This document shows positions 17,008 through 24,939 of a stretch of 49,377 nucleotides of DNA, piece after piece (the stretch's first letter is position 1; each line of letters starts with the position of its first letter). The stretch is from an uncultured Bacteroidales bacterium. Lineage in GTDB: Bacteria; Bacteroidota; Bacteroidia; Bacteroidales; UBA932. The notes below the pieces were generated by a model. It did no database searches, had not been told where the DNA came from, and saw only the letters and a program-made list of their open reading frames with translations. Location: assembly GCA_900316795.1 (NCBI GenBank), contig ONEF01000017.1:1-49377 (forward strand). Reading direction: 5' to 3'. The translations under genes and the position numbers were made by a program.

Positions 17008-17157
17008 ATGAAAGGAAACGCATCATTCATCATGGAAGAAGGTTACGACTTAGTTTTTATGGAATATGGCATAGCAGAGATTAAAAATGTATTGAAGCCT
17101 TTTTCGTCCCGGTCCGTGCCAGCCTATGGTAGAAGGAAGGCGAGTGTGGAATTATAA
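17008..17157 (+). CDS. 49-residue ORF whose tail echoes the hydratase alpha C-terminus
   Basis: The frame runs from an ATG at 17008 to TAA at 17155-17157, with a second possible start at 17032. Most of it is unrecognised (MEEGYDLVFMEYGIAEIKN), but the last residues RRKASVEL resemble RRASVEL at the end of the hydratase alpha gene, and the DNA is similar too (AGAAGGAAGGCGAGTGTGGA against AGAAGGGCGAGTGTAGA). It may be a partial duplication, a degraded gene end or a real small gene. It lies 12 bases upstream of the second ATP-grasp gene. The rest of the 16712-17169 region holds the terminator, the small minus-strand gene and its promoter. Confidence 0.3.
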   Translation: MKGNASFIMEEGYDLVFMEYGIAEIKNVLKPFSSRSVPAYGRRKASVEL

Positions 17158-17169
17158 TAATTTTGAAAT

Positions 17170-18453
17170 ATGAAAAGTCTTAAAGGAAAGACAATTCTGA
17201 TCCTCGGAGGAACAGCCCCTTGTGTACACGTTACCCGTTTCGCTAAAGAAATGGGTGCATACGTGTATGTGGCAGATGAGAAAACAGAGAAAGGCCCTGC
17301 AAAACAGCTTGCAGATGAAGCCGTTGTAATAAGCACAAACGATTATGAAACTCTTTTAGCTTTTATCAAAGAGAAGCATATAGATGGCGTTTTGACTGGC
17401 CCCGGAGAGTTCAATATTGTCAATGCGATGACTGTCAGTAAGATGGCAGGACTTCCATTCTACTGTACAAAAGAGCAATGGGACATTTGTCAGGACAAAC
17501 GTCATTTCAAGGATTTCTGCAAGCAGTATGGTTTGCCCGGTGTGCCTGAGTATTCTGTGAACGATGTGCTGACAGAGAACGACTTCCCTGTCATTGTGAA
17601 ACCAGTGGACGGTTGTTCGTCTCGTGGTATCAGCATTTGTCGTAATCAGGAAGAATACGCTAAAGCCAAAGAAGCAGCCTTGGCAGCATCCAAGGCAGGA
17701 AAGATCTTGGTGGAAAAGTATGTTGAAAACGGAGGAGTCACAATTGATGCTAAATACGTAGTTGTTGATGGTCGCTTCCATCTGGAGGCTATTGGAGATC
17801 GTCATGTGCTGAATGGAGGCTTGATTACTGCGATAAGTTTCTATCCTTCCAAGTATCGTAAGGCCTTTCTGGAACAAGTGGATCCATACGTGGAGAAAGC
17901 CTTCACTTCCATTGGGTTAAAGAATGGAGCTTTCTTCTTCCAAGCCATTCCCGACGGAGACAAGATTTATATTTATGAGATGGGGCTACGGGTAAGCGGA
18001 GGAATGATTTATAATATGACAGAAGCTACCAGCGGCAACAATACTTTGAAGATGTTGATTCACTATGGAGCAACAGGTATAATGTGCGAGAAGCAGGACG
18101 AGGAAATGATAGATGCATCGTTCAAAGGTAAAGAAGCTTCCACTATGGCGTTCCCGCTTAAGACTGGGAAAATCGCTTCTTATTCTGGATTTGATGTGGT
18201 GACTAAATATCCTGGTGTGATAGATCTTACTCGCTATTATAATGCGGGCGATGAGATTATTCCCAAACACGTGAATACACTTGATCAGCTTTTTGCAAGA
18301 ATTATGGTGTCAGCGCCGGATAAATCATCTTTGATGAAGAGACTAAAAGCTATACGTGACGAAGTCTCTGTTATAAATGATAAGGGAGAAGAGATGATAA
18401 TCTGGGATACCTTTGATGCATTATATAATGAGTTCAACAAGGATAATAAGTAA
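17170..18453 (+). CDS. ATP-grasp ligase, second of two
   Basis: The 427-residue CarB/PurK-like protein has an N-terminal Rossmann-like block (KTILILGGTAPCVHVTRFAK) and an ATP-grasp core. The ATP-binding Lys is in FPVIVKPVDGCSSRGISIC, followed by KILVEKYVENGGVTIDAKYV and the metal-binding segment IYEMGLRVSGGMIYN. It differs clearly from the ATP-grasp at 8721. It should form an amide or related bond using ATP. It is separated from the hydratase genes by 458 bases and precedes a glycosyltransferase, so it may attach the acid made by the upstream operon to an amino sugar or nucleotide sugar. That role is inferred from position only. Confidence 0.85.
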   Translation: MKSLKGKTILILGGTAPCVHVTRFAKEMGAYVYVADEKTEKGPAKQLADEAVVISTNDYETLLAFIKEKHIDGVLTGPGEFNIVNAMTVSKMAGLPFYCTKEQWDICQDKRHFKDFCKQYGLPGVPEYSVNDVLTENDFPVIVKPVDGCSSRGISICRNQEEYAKAKEAALAASKAGKILVEKYVENGGVTIDAKYVVVDGRFHLEAIGDRHVLNGGLITAISFYPSKYRKAFLEQVDPYVEKAFTSIGLKNGAFFFQAIPDGDKIYIYEMGLRVSGGMIYNMTEATSGNNTLKMLIHYGATGIMCEKQDEEMIDASFKGKEASTMAFPLKTGKIASYSGFDVVTKYPGVIDLTRYYNAGDEIIPKHVNTLDQLFARIMVSAPDKSSLMKRLKAIRDEVSVINDKGEEMIIWDTFDALYNEFNKDNK

Positions 18454-18594
18454 TCCTTGAATAGGTTTTTGAGTTGCGTTCCGTTTCACTCTTATCCCTC
18501 TCCAATATGATTGAAGTAGTGGTTGAATAGGTGGTGAAATAAACACTGCATTTTGCCATGAAGGACAAGCGTTAATTAGTTGATGCTAACAAAT

Positions 18595-19863
18595 ATGAAA
18601 ATACTTGGTTTGAGTTCTTACTACGGGAGTACAGTTGCCAGTTCCCATATGGGAAGGAATCGCAATCAAGCCTTTGCTGATGAGGGCTTTGATATGGTTT
18701 TGTATGCTCCTACTCCATCTAGGGGACTAAGTAAAGAAGAAATCAATCGGTACAAAAAAATCCGCGTAGAGACAAACTTCGATGGACATCAAGTGGTTCA
18801 TCTGTATCGGATGTTCAGCGAAGGTAAAAATCCTGTTCAGCGGGCGTTGAGATATACCTGTTCAGCCTTCATCCAGTTTTTCAAAGGCGTTTTCGCCAAG
18901 GATGCGCGTTCGTGCGACGTGATGTTCATCAGCAGCACGCCTCCCATACAAGGAGCAATGGCTGGCTTGGTGAAGAAATGCCGTCGGGACCATATTCCAA
19001 TGGTGTATAACCTACAGGACATCTTCCCCGACTCGCTCGTAGGCACCGGCCTCGCAAAGAAAGGCGGTCTGCTGTGGAAAATCGGCCGAGTGATAGAGAA
19101 CTTCACCTACCGCAATGCGGACAAGATCATCGTCATCTCGCAGGACTTCAAGCGCAACATTATGGCGAAGGGGGTGCCGGAGGAGAAGATAGAGGTTATC
19201 TATAATTGGGTGGATGCCGATGCTGTGCAGCCGGTGGCGAAAGAGGAGAATCCGCTGTATGAGGAGTTCGGGCTGTCGCGCGAGGCGTTCACGGTGGTGT
19301 ATGCCGGGAACCTGGGGAATGCGCAGAATATCCGCATTATTCTGGACGCGGCAAAGCGGTTTGACGATGACGGGGTGCAGTTCGTGATCTTCGGGACGGG
19401 GGGACTGGAGGAGGATATCCGCAGGCGGATTGCGGAGGAGGGGCTGACGAATGTGCGTTTGCTGCCGCTGCAGCCGTATGAGCGGGTGAGCCATGTGTAC
19501 TCGCTGGGCGATGCCTGTGTGGTGTCGTGCAAGGAGGGCTTGGGGGGCAGTGCGATGCCGAGCAAAACGTGGACGATTATGTCGTGCGGCAGGCCGGTGA
19601 TCGCGAGCTTCGATGAGGGGGAGCTGAAGGAGATTATTGAGGGTGCTTCGGCAGGCTCAGCATCCGTCGGACCCTGCGGGGTGTTTACGCACGCGGGGAA
19701 GGTGGAGGAGTTTGCAGAGGCCGTCCGCAGCCTGATGGCCGACCGCGACCGCTGCGAGCAGATGGGCCGTAACGCCCGGGCGTTCATCCTCGAGAACCTG
19801 ACGAAAGAGGTGGGGACGAGGAAGTATGTGGAGGTGATTAAACAGTTTGAAAAAGAAATTTAG
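18595..19863 (+). CDS. GT4 glycosyltransferase (WbuB-like)
   Basis: The 422-residue GT-B enzyme starts at the ATG at 18595 (MKILGLSSYYGS); an ATG at 18583 and a TTG at 18580 lie in frame upstream. Landmarks are YNLQDIFPDSL, IVISQDFKRN, FTVVYAGNLGNAQN and the C-terminal EGLGGSAMPSKTWTIMSCGRP donor-binding region of WbuB-like transferases. Some of these place L-FucNAc, which suits capE/F/G nearby. A 13-residue Gly/Ala/Ser insertion (about 19639-19680) encoded by a palindromic element splits the C-terminal domain. The gene changes from AT-rich in the first 250 bases to strongly GC-rich after about 19200, suggesting a recombinant gene. Confidence 0.9.
   Translation: MKILGLSSYYGSTVASSHMGRNRNQAFADEGFDMVLYAPTPSRGLSKEEINRYKKIRVETNFDGHQVVHLYRMFSEGKNPVQRALRYTCSAFIQFFKGVFAKDARSCDVMFISSTPPIQGAMAGLVKKCRRDHIPMVYNLQDIFPDSLVGTGLAKKGGLLWKIGRVIENFTYRNADKIIVISQDFKRNIMAKGVPEEKIEVIYNWVDADAVQPVAKEENPLYEEFGLSREAFTVVYAGNLGNAQNIRIILDAAKRFDDDGVQFVIFGTGGLEEDIRRRIAEEGLTNVRLLPLQPYERVSHVYSLGDACVVSCKEGLGGSAMPSKTWTIMSCGRPVIASFDEGELKEIIEGASAGSASVGPCGVFTHAGKVEEFAEAVRSLMADRDRCEQMGRNARAFILENLTKEVGTRKYVEVIKQFEKEI
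19642..19665 (+). repeat. REP-like palindromic insertion inside the GT4 gene
   Basis: GGTGCT at 19642-19647 pairs imperfectly with AGCATCC at 19659-19665 around TTCGGCAGGCTC. The form resembles dispersed CTTCGACAAGCTCAG-type palindromes known from many bacterial genomes. It is translated in frame. Confidence 0.4.
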
Positions 19864-19898
19864 GTGAATTGAATACAATAATTATGGGCTGGATTCGT

Positions 19899-19906
19899 TA
19901 TCTTTG
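19899..19906 (+). promoter_or_regulatory. Bacteroidales -7 element before the ATPase/TOPRIM-like pair
   Basis: TATCTTTG is an exact TAnnTTTG match 55 bases upstream of the ATPase ATG. The -33 box is not clear. It suggests the pair is transcribed separately from the glycosyltransferase. Confidence 0.5.
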
Positions 19907-19960
19907 CAGATATTGTAAAGTTTGTGAATTTGAGCTTTGTATGAATAAATGGATTGAGAT

Positions 19961-21028
19961 ATGATACTGTCGGCATTTAGTTATAAGACAAGCGGATGGG
20001 ATCTGACGGAAATGGGGGCCATCCAAACCACCAATCTGTTGGTTGGGAAGAATGCGTCCGGAAAAACCCGCACCATCAGGGCGTTGCAGAATGTAACCAA
20101 CTTCCTGCAGGCGAGGCCTATCGTTCTCGGTGAGTCGGATTTTAAGGCTAAACTGACTTTCACGGATCCTCAGGATGCGGGATGGCGGATGGTTTATCAG
20201 TTTGAAATTGCGCAGGGGAAGGTGGCTGCGGAACAGCTCACGGTGAACGGAAAGAGCCTGATAAAGCGCAGTGAGGAGAAGATGCTCTTTATGGGAGAAA
20301 CCATCAATCCGCCCAAGGAGAAGCTGGTGGTGCAGGTGAGAAGAGACCGCGATGCCTATCCTGAGGTGGAAAAACTGATGGAGTGGTCAGAGGGGGTAGT
20401 TTTTGTCTCGTGCTCGAATATCAATCCTCTTACAGTTTTTATAAGCGGTTCGCCCGTTGTGAATCCTCTCCCTTTCAGCACACTGGTTGAGACGCTGACC
20501 AAGGAAGGGAAAAAGGACGTGATTGCAGAAGCACGCAGGCTGGGTTATGAGGTGATGGATTTGACGACGGTGAAGGCCAATGGCGAGATGAAGTTTGTGG
20601 TGGTCAATGAACGGTATGTGAAGAGTAACGTGATGGATTTCCAGCTTTCGAGCGGTATGATACGTGTTCTATATATTCTGTGTTTCCTGGAGTATGTTAA
20701 GAATAGCGACAGGTACCGTCTGTTGCTGATTGACGATCTGGGCGAGGGGCTGGACTATAACAGGGCCACCCTGCTTGGAAAGAATGTATTTGACACCTGT
20801 GAGACAGAGGGCGTACAGCTGATAGCCAGCTCGAACGACTCGTTTATGATGGATGTTGTGGACATTTCGAAGTGGCATATACTGAGAAGGAAGAACAGCA
20901 AACTGACGGTCTTGAACCAGAGCAACCAGCCAGAGTTGTTCAGTCGGTTCCGTATGACGGGGCTTAGCAATTTCGACCTGTTCTCGTCGGACTACATTGA
21001 TAACTATTTAGCTCGTAGCAGCAAATGA
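19961..21028 (+). CDS. AAA15-type ABC/OLD-like ATPase, predicted defence component
   Basis: The 355-residue protein has Walker A GKNASGKT (29-36), an ABC-signature-like QLSSGMIR (228-235), Walker B LLLIDDLGEGLD (254-265) and a switch region IASSNDSF (288-295). This is the compact SMC-like/AAA15 arrangement found in OLD nucleases and related phage-defence ATPases, without a fused nuclease. The next gene, overlapping by 4 bases, encodes a TOPRIM-like protein that could supply that activity. A separate promoter-like element precedes it. Such pairs occur as cargo in variable loci. A non-defence role in polysaccharide control cannot be excluded. Confidence 0.85.
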   Translation: MILSAFSYKTSGWDLTEMGAIQTTNLLVGKNASGKTRTIRALQNVTNFLQARPIVLGESDFKAKLTFTDPQDAGWRMVYQFEIAQGKVAAEQLTVNGKSLIKRSEEKMLFMGETINPPKEKLVVQVRRDRDAYPEVEKLMEWSEGVVFVSCSNINPLTVFISGSPVVNPLPFSTLVETLTKEGKKDVIAEARRLGYEVMDLTTVKANGEMKFVVVNERYVKSNVMDFQLSSGMIRVLYILCFLEYVKNSDRYRLLLIDDLGEGLDYNRATLLGKNVFDTCETEGVQLIASSNDSFMMDVVDISKWHILRRKNSKLTVLNQSNQPELFSRFRMTGLSNFDLFSSDYIDNYLARSSK

Positions 21029-21768
21029 AATATGCGGTGTATGTAGAGGGGCAGTCGGAGTTGTTGTTCGTGGCAGATGTGCTGCAGAAGTATTCGGGCT
21101 ATGACGCGGGGCGGTGTGGTTTTATCTGCATCAACCTGAAAGCGGACATCTTTGAGCGTATGAACTATCCGCAGCAAGGGGACGAGACCTCGGCAGACTA
21201 CTATCAGATTGTCAATGTGAACAATGACAATATGGTTGTGTCGAAGTTGCGGAAGGACATACCGGGGCTGATAGGTCGTGGGTATAATGTAATCATCGGC
21301 CTGAAGGATGTCTTCAGCGAGGCATACGAGCAAATGATGAGTGGCGAGCCCAGAGTGGACCGGGCGAAGATTAAAGAGATGCACGCTATTCAGCAAGAAG
21401 TCATTGATGCTCCCGAAGGAAGCGACTGCAGGCTGCACTTCGCGATTATGGAGTATGAAGCGTGGATGCTGGCACTGATAGAGAATTATGTCCTGCAGCA
21501 CGGAAAGGACCTTGCTGGCGTGTGTGGGCAGCTGGGGGTTGATATGGCAGAGGACTTCGAGCAGACAGTGTACCACCCTTATCCTTTGGTGAGGAAGATA
21601 TACCAAGCCTGCGGGGAGGATTATCATAAGCACGGGTCGGAATCGTTCTCATTTTTATCCACGCTGACGGTAGAAGATTATGAGAGACTTCTGCTTTCTG
21701 GCCGGTGCGCTTCTTTTGCAAAATTCATAGACAGCCTGATAGGGGGCACGAAGCCTCAACTTCCTTAA
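21025..21768 (+). CDS. DUF4276-like (TOPRIM-type) partner of the ATPase
   Basis: The 247-residue protein starts KYAVYVEGQSELLFV (Glu8 in the VEGxSE motif typical of DUF4276 and related TOPRIM-like proteins). It has an acidic Asp95 in IGLKDVFSEA and the FAIMEYEAWMLAL block (about 139-151) matching the ExExW motif of the family. TOPRIM folds cut or bind nucleic acid with metal-binding acidic residues. The start overlaps the ATPase stop by 4 bases. DUF4276 proteins are repeatedly found next to AAA15 ATPases and have been proposed as defence systems. No target or trigger can be inferred. Confidence 0.72.
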   Translation: MKYAVYVEGQSELLFVADVLQKYSGYDAGRCGFICINLKADIFERMNYPQQGDETSADYYQIVNVNNDNMVVSKLRKDIPGLIGRGYNVIIGLKDVFSEAYEQMMSGEPRVDRAKIKEMHAIQQEVIDAPEGSDCRLHFAIMEYEAWMLALIENYVLQHGKDLAGVCGQLGVDMAEDFEQTVYHPYPLVRKIYQACGEDYHKHGSESFSFLSTLTVEDYERLLLSGRCASFAKFIDSLIGGTKPQLP

Positions 21769-21884
21769 TCCAATGAGGTGATTTTTTCATAAGGGGTTGC
21801 TTGACAGGGTATAACCCTTGTGGTGTATTGGGTCAGATACACTCTCTCTTTACAGTTTGCAGAAACAAGAATTTTTACAGAAAT

Positions 21885-23189
21885 ATGAACAAGACATTGA
21901 GAAACGTTCCGTTCTCGCCGCCGGATATGAGCGAGGCGGAGATTGAGCAGGTGGCTGAGGCCCTGCGCAGTGGTTGGATTACTACGGGTCCGAAGACGAA
22001 GGAGTTTGAACGGCAGATTGCGGCTTATGTGGGTACGAAGAAGGCGGTGTGCCTGAATTCGGCTACGGCTGCACTGGAGATGGCGTTGCGCCTTGCGGGC
22101 GTGGGGCCGGAGGACGAGGTGATTGTGCCGGCATATACCTATACGGCCTCGGCATCGGTGACGCAGCACGTGGGCTGCCGCCTGGTGATGGTGGACTCTC
22201 AGGAGGACTGCGTGGAGATGGACTATGACAAGCTGGCGGAGGCTATCACGGAGCGGACGAAGGTGATCTGTCCGGTGGACCTGGGTGGCATCGTGTGCGA
22301 CTTCGACAAGGTGTTTGCGGTGGTGGAAGCCAAGAAGGGGCTGTTCCGTCCGGCGAATGCGATCCAGAAGAAGTTGGGCCGGATTATCGTGGCGGCGGAT
22401 GATGCGCACGCGTTTGGCGCACAGTGGCACGGCAAAATGGCTGGCTCGATTGCGGACTTCTCGTCGTTCAGCTTCCACGCGGTGAAGAACCTGACTACAG
22501 CGGAAGGCGGTGCGATGGTGTGGAATCTGCCGTTCGGCGAGGAGAAGGTTGAGGCTTCGGAGTTGAAGGACTATATGCCTACGGTGCCTTTCATCGAGGG
22601 GGAGACGTGGGATGGTCTTCTTTATAGGATTTCGCAACTGTTCTCGCTGCACGGTCAGAACAAGGATGCGCTGGCGAAGACGAAGCTGGGGGCGTGGGAG
22701 TATGACGTGATCGGTCCTTGGTACAAGTGTAATATGACGGACATTATGGCTGGCATCGGTCTGGCGCAGCTGTCTCGCTATCAGGGGATGCTGGAGCGCA
22801 GGCGCGAGATGATCGGGCGGTATGATGCAGCGATTGATGCGTTGAACGCCGGGCTGGACGCTGAGCATCAGGTGAAGTACCTGAACCATTATGGTGAGGA
22901 CTTTGCGGGCAGCGGGCATCTGTATATCGTGCGGCTGACGGGAAGGTCGGATGCGGAGCGCCGGGATGTGATTGTGAAGATGGCGGAGCGGGGAATCGCC
23001 TGCAATGTGCACTATAAACCGCTGCCGATGATGACAGCATATAAAGCGTTGGGATTTGACATTAAGGATTATCCTAATGCGTATCATCTGTTTGAGAACG
23101 AGGTGACGCTGCCGCTGCATACGAGGCTGACGAATGAGGATGTGGAGTATGTGATTGGGAATTTCGTTGAGATAGTTGGGAGTTTGTAA
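21885..23189 (+). CDS. DegT/DnrJ/EryC1-family sugar aminotransferase
   Basis: I chose the ATG at 21885 (434 residues; NKTLRNVPFSPPDM) because the upstream extension to 21801 has no family character. PLP-enzyme features are LNSATAALEMALRL (58-70), VPAYTYTASA (81-90), ADDAHAFGA (171-179) and the Schiff-base Lys201 in SFHAVKNLTTAEGG. The family converts a 4-keto-6-deoxy nucleotide sugar to the 4-amino sugar using glutamate. The likely keto-sugar source in the window is a CapE-type dehydratase or an enzyme elsewhere. It is very GC-rich and has a 451-codon antisense frame that is a composition artefact. It follows the ATPase pair by 116 bases. Confidence 0.9.
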   Translation: MNKTLRNVPFSPPDMSEAEIEQVAEALRSGWITTGPKTKEFERQIAAYVGTKKAVCLNSATAALEMALRLAGVGPEDEVIVPAYTYTASASVTQHVGCRLVMVDSQEDCVEMDYDKLAEAITERTKVICPVDLGGIVCDFDKVFAVVEAKKGLFRPANAIQKKLGRIIVAADDAHAFGAQWHGKMAGSIADFSSFSFHAVKNLTTAEGGAMVWNLPFGEEKVEASELKDYMPTVPFIEGETWDGLLYRISQLFSLHGQNKDALAKTKLGAWEYDVIGPWYKCNMTDIMAGIGLAQLSRYQGMLERRREMIGRYDAAIDALNAGLDAEHQVKYLNHYGEDFAGSGHLYIVRLTGRSDAERRDVIVKMAERGIACNVHYKPLPMMTAYKALGFDIKDYPNAYHLFENEVTLPLHTRLTNEDVEYVIGNFVEIVGSL

Positions 23190-23195
23190 TTGGCG

Positions 23196-23212
23196 TACTA
23201 TTCTAAATAGTA
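23196..23212 (+). terminator. Weak AT-rich hairpin after the aminotransferase
   Basis: TACTATT and AATAGTA form a perfect 7-bp stem with a CTA loop, seven bases after the stop. T-rich sequence follows after a short gap, so it could act as a terminator or a stability element. Confidence 0.35.
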
Positions 23213-23265
23213 GTTCATTTTAGCTCATTTTTTATTAATTTCGCAGATATTAATCTGTTTTGAAG

Positions 23266-24543
23266 ATGTCTAAACAAAAGGTATATTTATGCCTTGCTCA
23301 TATGAGCGGCAAGGAAATGGATTATATAAAAGAAGCGTTTGACACCAACTGGGTAGTTCCATTGGGGCCTAATGTGAACGGTTTTGAGAAGGACCTGGAA
23401 GAGTTTGTCGGAGAGAACAAGAGGGTGGTGGCGCTTTCTTCCGGAACGGCGGCGGTGCATCTGTCTCTGGTGGCCAGTGGAATAGGTCTCGGCGATGAGG
23501 TTATCGTGCAGAGCTTCACTTTCTGCGCATCGTCTCATCCGGTTAGATACGTTGGAGCAACTCCGGTTTTTGTTGACTCTGAGGCAGATTCCTGGAACAT
23601 GGATCCTGACTTGCTTGACAAGGCTATCGCAGACAGGATTAAGGTAACGGGCAAGAAGCCTAAGGCAATTATCCCTGTGGCTCTTTACGGTATGCCGTAC
23701 CAGATAGACAGGATAATGGCTATCGCTGAGAAATATGACATTCCGGTTATTGAGGATGCTGCCGAAGGGTTTGGTTCTCGCTGGAAAGGTCAGGTTTTGG
23801 GTACTTTCAGCAAGTATGGCATCCTGTCTTTCAACGGCAACAAGATGATAACCACTTCCGGTGGCGGGGCTTTGGTTACTGCCAATGAAAACGAGTGGCG
23901 TGAGATAATGATGTACGCCACCCAGTATAGGGAGAGCTACCCGTACTATCAGCACGAGAAAATAGGGTATAACTACAGGATGAGTAACATCTGCGCTGGC
24001 ATCGGGCGTGGTCAGATGACCATTGTGGATGAGCATATCGCCCATCATAAACATGTGCAGAAGATGTACGAGGAACTGCTGGCAGATGTGCCTGGCATTA
24101 AGGTTCACGGGAATCCGGATAGCCGTTATGACTCCAATTTCTGGTTGTGTAACATTACGATAGACCCTTCAGTCCGCATTAAAGGCCAGGAGAACGCCTA
24201 CAAGACTATCGTAAAAGGGGCTGTTGGTGGCGCTGCCGGAGTTGTTCATTCGGCTTCCTCAGCTACGACCGATTGCCAGCCGAACGACAATGTAGAGGCT
24301 CTCAGGGTTGTTCTGGATGAAGCTCAGATTGAGGCCCGTCCGCTCTGGAAGCCTATGCACAAGCAGCCGGTTTACAAGGATGCTGTGGCTTATCTGAACA
24401 AGTGTAAATTGTTTGGCAAGGAAAGCGGTTCCGTTTCTGAAGCCCTGTTCAAGGTAGGAATGTGCCTTCCTTCTGGTCCGTATGTCACGGATGATGATGT
24501 TCGTTACATCGTTGAAACAATTAAGGGAGCAATAGCAAGGTAG
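23266..24543 (+). CDS. Second DegT-type PLP aminotransferase
   Basis: The 425-residue protein starts at the ATG at 23266 (SKQKVYLCLAHMSGKEMDYI). It shows LSSGTAAVHLSL (58-69), SFTFCASSHPVRY, VIEDAAEGFGSRWKG and the PLP Lys193 in SFNGNKMITTSGGG. It belongs to the branch of DegT enzymes with SFNGNK, often acting on UDP-4-keto-6-deoxy amino sugars (PglE/LegC-like). A short stretch near 24230-24275 (GGAAGVVHSASSATT) is echoed by a fragment 600 bases downstream. It is separated from the first aminotransferase by 76 bases, so two amino sugars, or two steps on one, may be made. Confidence 0.9.
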   Translation: MSKQKVYLCLAHMSGKEMDYIKEAFDTNWVVPLGPNVNGFEKDLEEFVGENKRVVALSSGTAAVHLSLVASGIGLGDEVIVQSFTFCASSHPVRYVGATPVFVDSEADSWNMDPDLLDKAIADRIKVTGKKPKAIIPVALYGMPYQIDRIMAIAEKYDIPVIEDAAEGFGSRWKGQVLGTFSKYGILSFNGNKMITTSGGGALVTANENEWREIMMYATQYRESYPYYQHEKIGYNYRMSNICAGIGRGQMTIVDEHIAHHKHVQKMYEELLADVPGIKVHGNPDSRYDSNFWLCNITIDPSVRIKGQENAYKTIVKGAVGGAAGVVHSASSATTDCQPNDNVEALRVVLDEAQIEARPLWKPMHKQPVYKDAVAYLNKCKLFGKESGSVSEALFKVGMCLPSGPYVTDDDVRYIVETIKGAIAR

Positions 24544-24573
24544 GGAATCTTGAATTTGTTTGTCGGATTGTGA

Positions 24574-24639
24574 AGAATTGAGTAATTTTACGATGCAATT
24601 TGAGTAAAATTGTGAGACAATTTGAGTAAAGTTGCAACG
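24574..24639 (+). repeat. Three tandem 22-bp repeats
   Basis: Units at 24574, 24596 and 24618 share the core AATTTGAGTAAAATTG, with the last two closest. Each core is itself a short dyad (CAATTT...AAATTG). They lie between the second aminotransferase and the DUF4143 remnant. Confidence 0.6.
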
Positions 24640-24838
24640 GAGAATGAATGTCTTATTAATGGCGCGAGCCTTCGCGGGCGAAGTGACGGCTATAGAGGTA
24701 AAGAGTGGACGTCGAGGGATGAACTCAGGGCTGCCCGCCTTTGTGGAAGCTTTCCATCCATGGCGTTCATTTGTCGTTGGCACGGGCGGCGTGAGCCTGG
24801 AGGACTTCCTGGGCTGTGATATTGAGACTTTGCTATGA
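24632..24838 (+). pseudogene. 3' remnant of a DUF4143-type ATPase gene
   Basis: The frame encodes about 68 residues whose second part (TAIEVKSGRRGMNSGLPAF, then VVGTGGVSLEDFL) is the typical C-terminus of AAA ATPases with a DUF4143 domain. The ATPase core and the rest of DUF4143 are missing, and nothing upstream continues the homology, so this is a gene end left by recombination. Only the last 60 or so residues look authentic. These ATPases are numerous in Bacteroidales and are often found as fragments. Confidence 0.65.
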
Positions 24839-24839
24839 A

Positions 24840-24911
24840 ATCAATGGAGGTGCTGCAGGGGGTATTCACGCTGCTTCCTCTGCTACGACACACTTTAACT
24901 ATATCGACTGA
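24840..24911 (+). pseudogene. Short duplicated fragment related to the DegT aminotransferase
   Basis: The frame reads INGGAAGGIHAASSATTHF and ends at a TGA at 24909-24911. GGAAGGIHAASSATT matches GGAAGVVHSASSATT in the aminotransferase at 24230-24275 at 12 of 15 residues, with clear DNA similarity. It is probably the end of a lost paralogue and part of the same recombination scar as the DUF4143 remnant. With the repeats and that remnant, it accounts for most of the 24544-24939 gap. Confidence 0.5.
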
Positions 24912-24939
24912 TAAATAGTTTTTTTAGCAACACATAACT

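Noticed and set aside
16712..17169. A riboswitch or structured RNA upstream of the second ATP-grasp gene
   Set aside because: The only strong structure is the 11-bp terminator hairpin near the hydratase gene; the rest is explained by small ORFs and a promoter-like site.
21765..23120. A 451-codon minus-strand ORF opposite the DegT aminotransferase
   Set aside because: It is His/Arg/Leu-rich with no recognisable domain, while the plus strand encodes a full aminotransferase. The cause is high GC.
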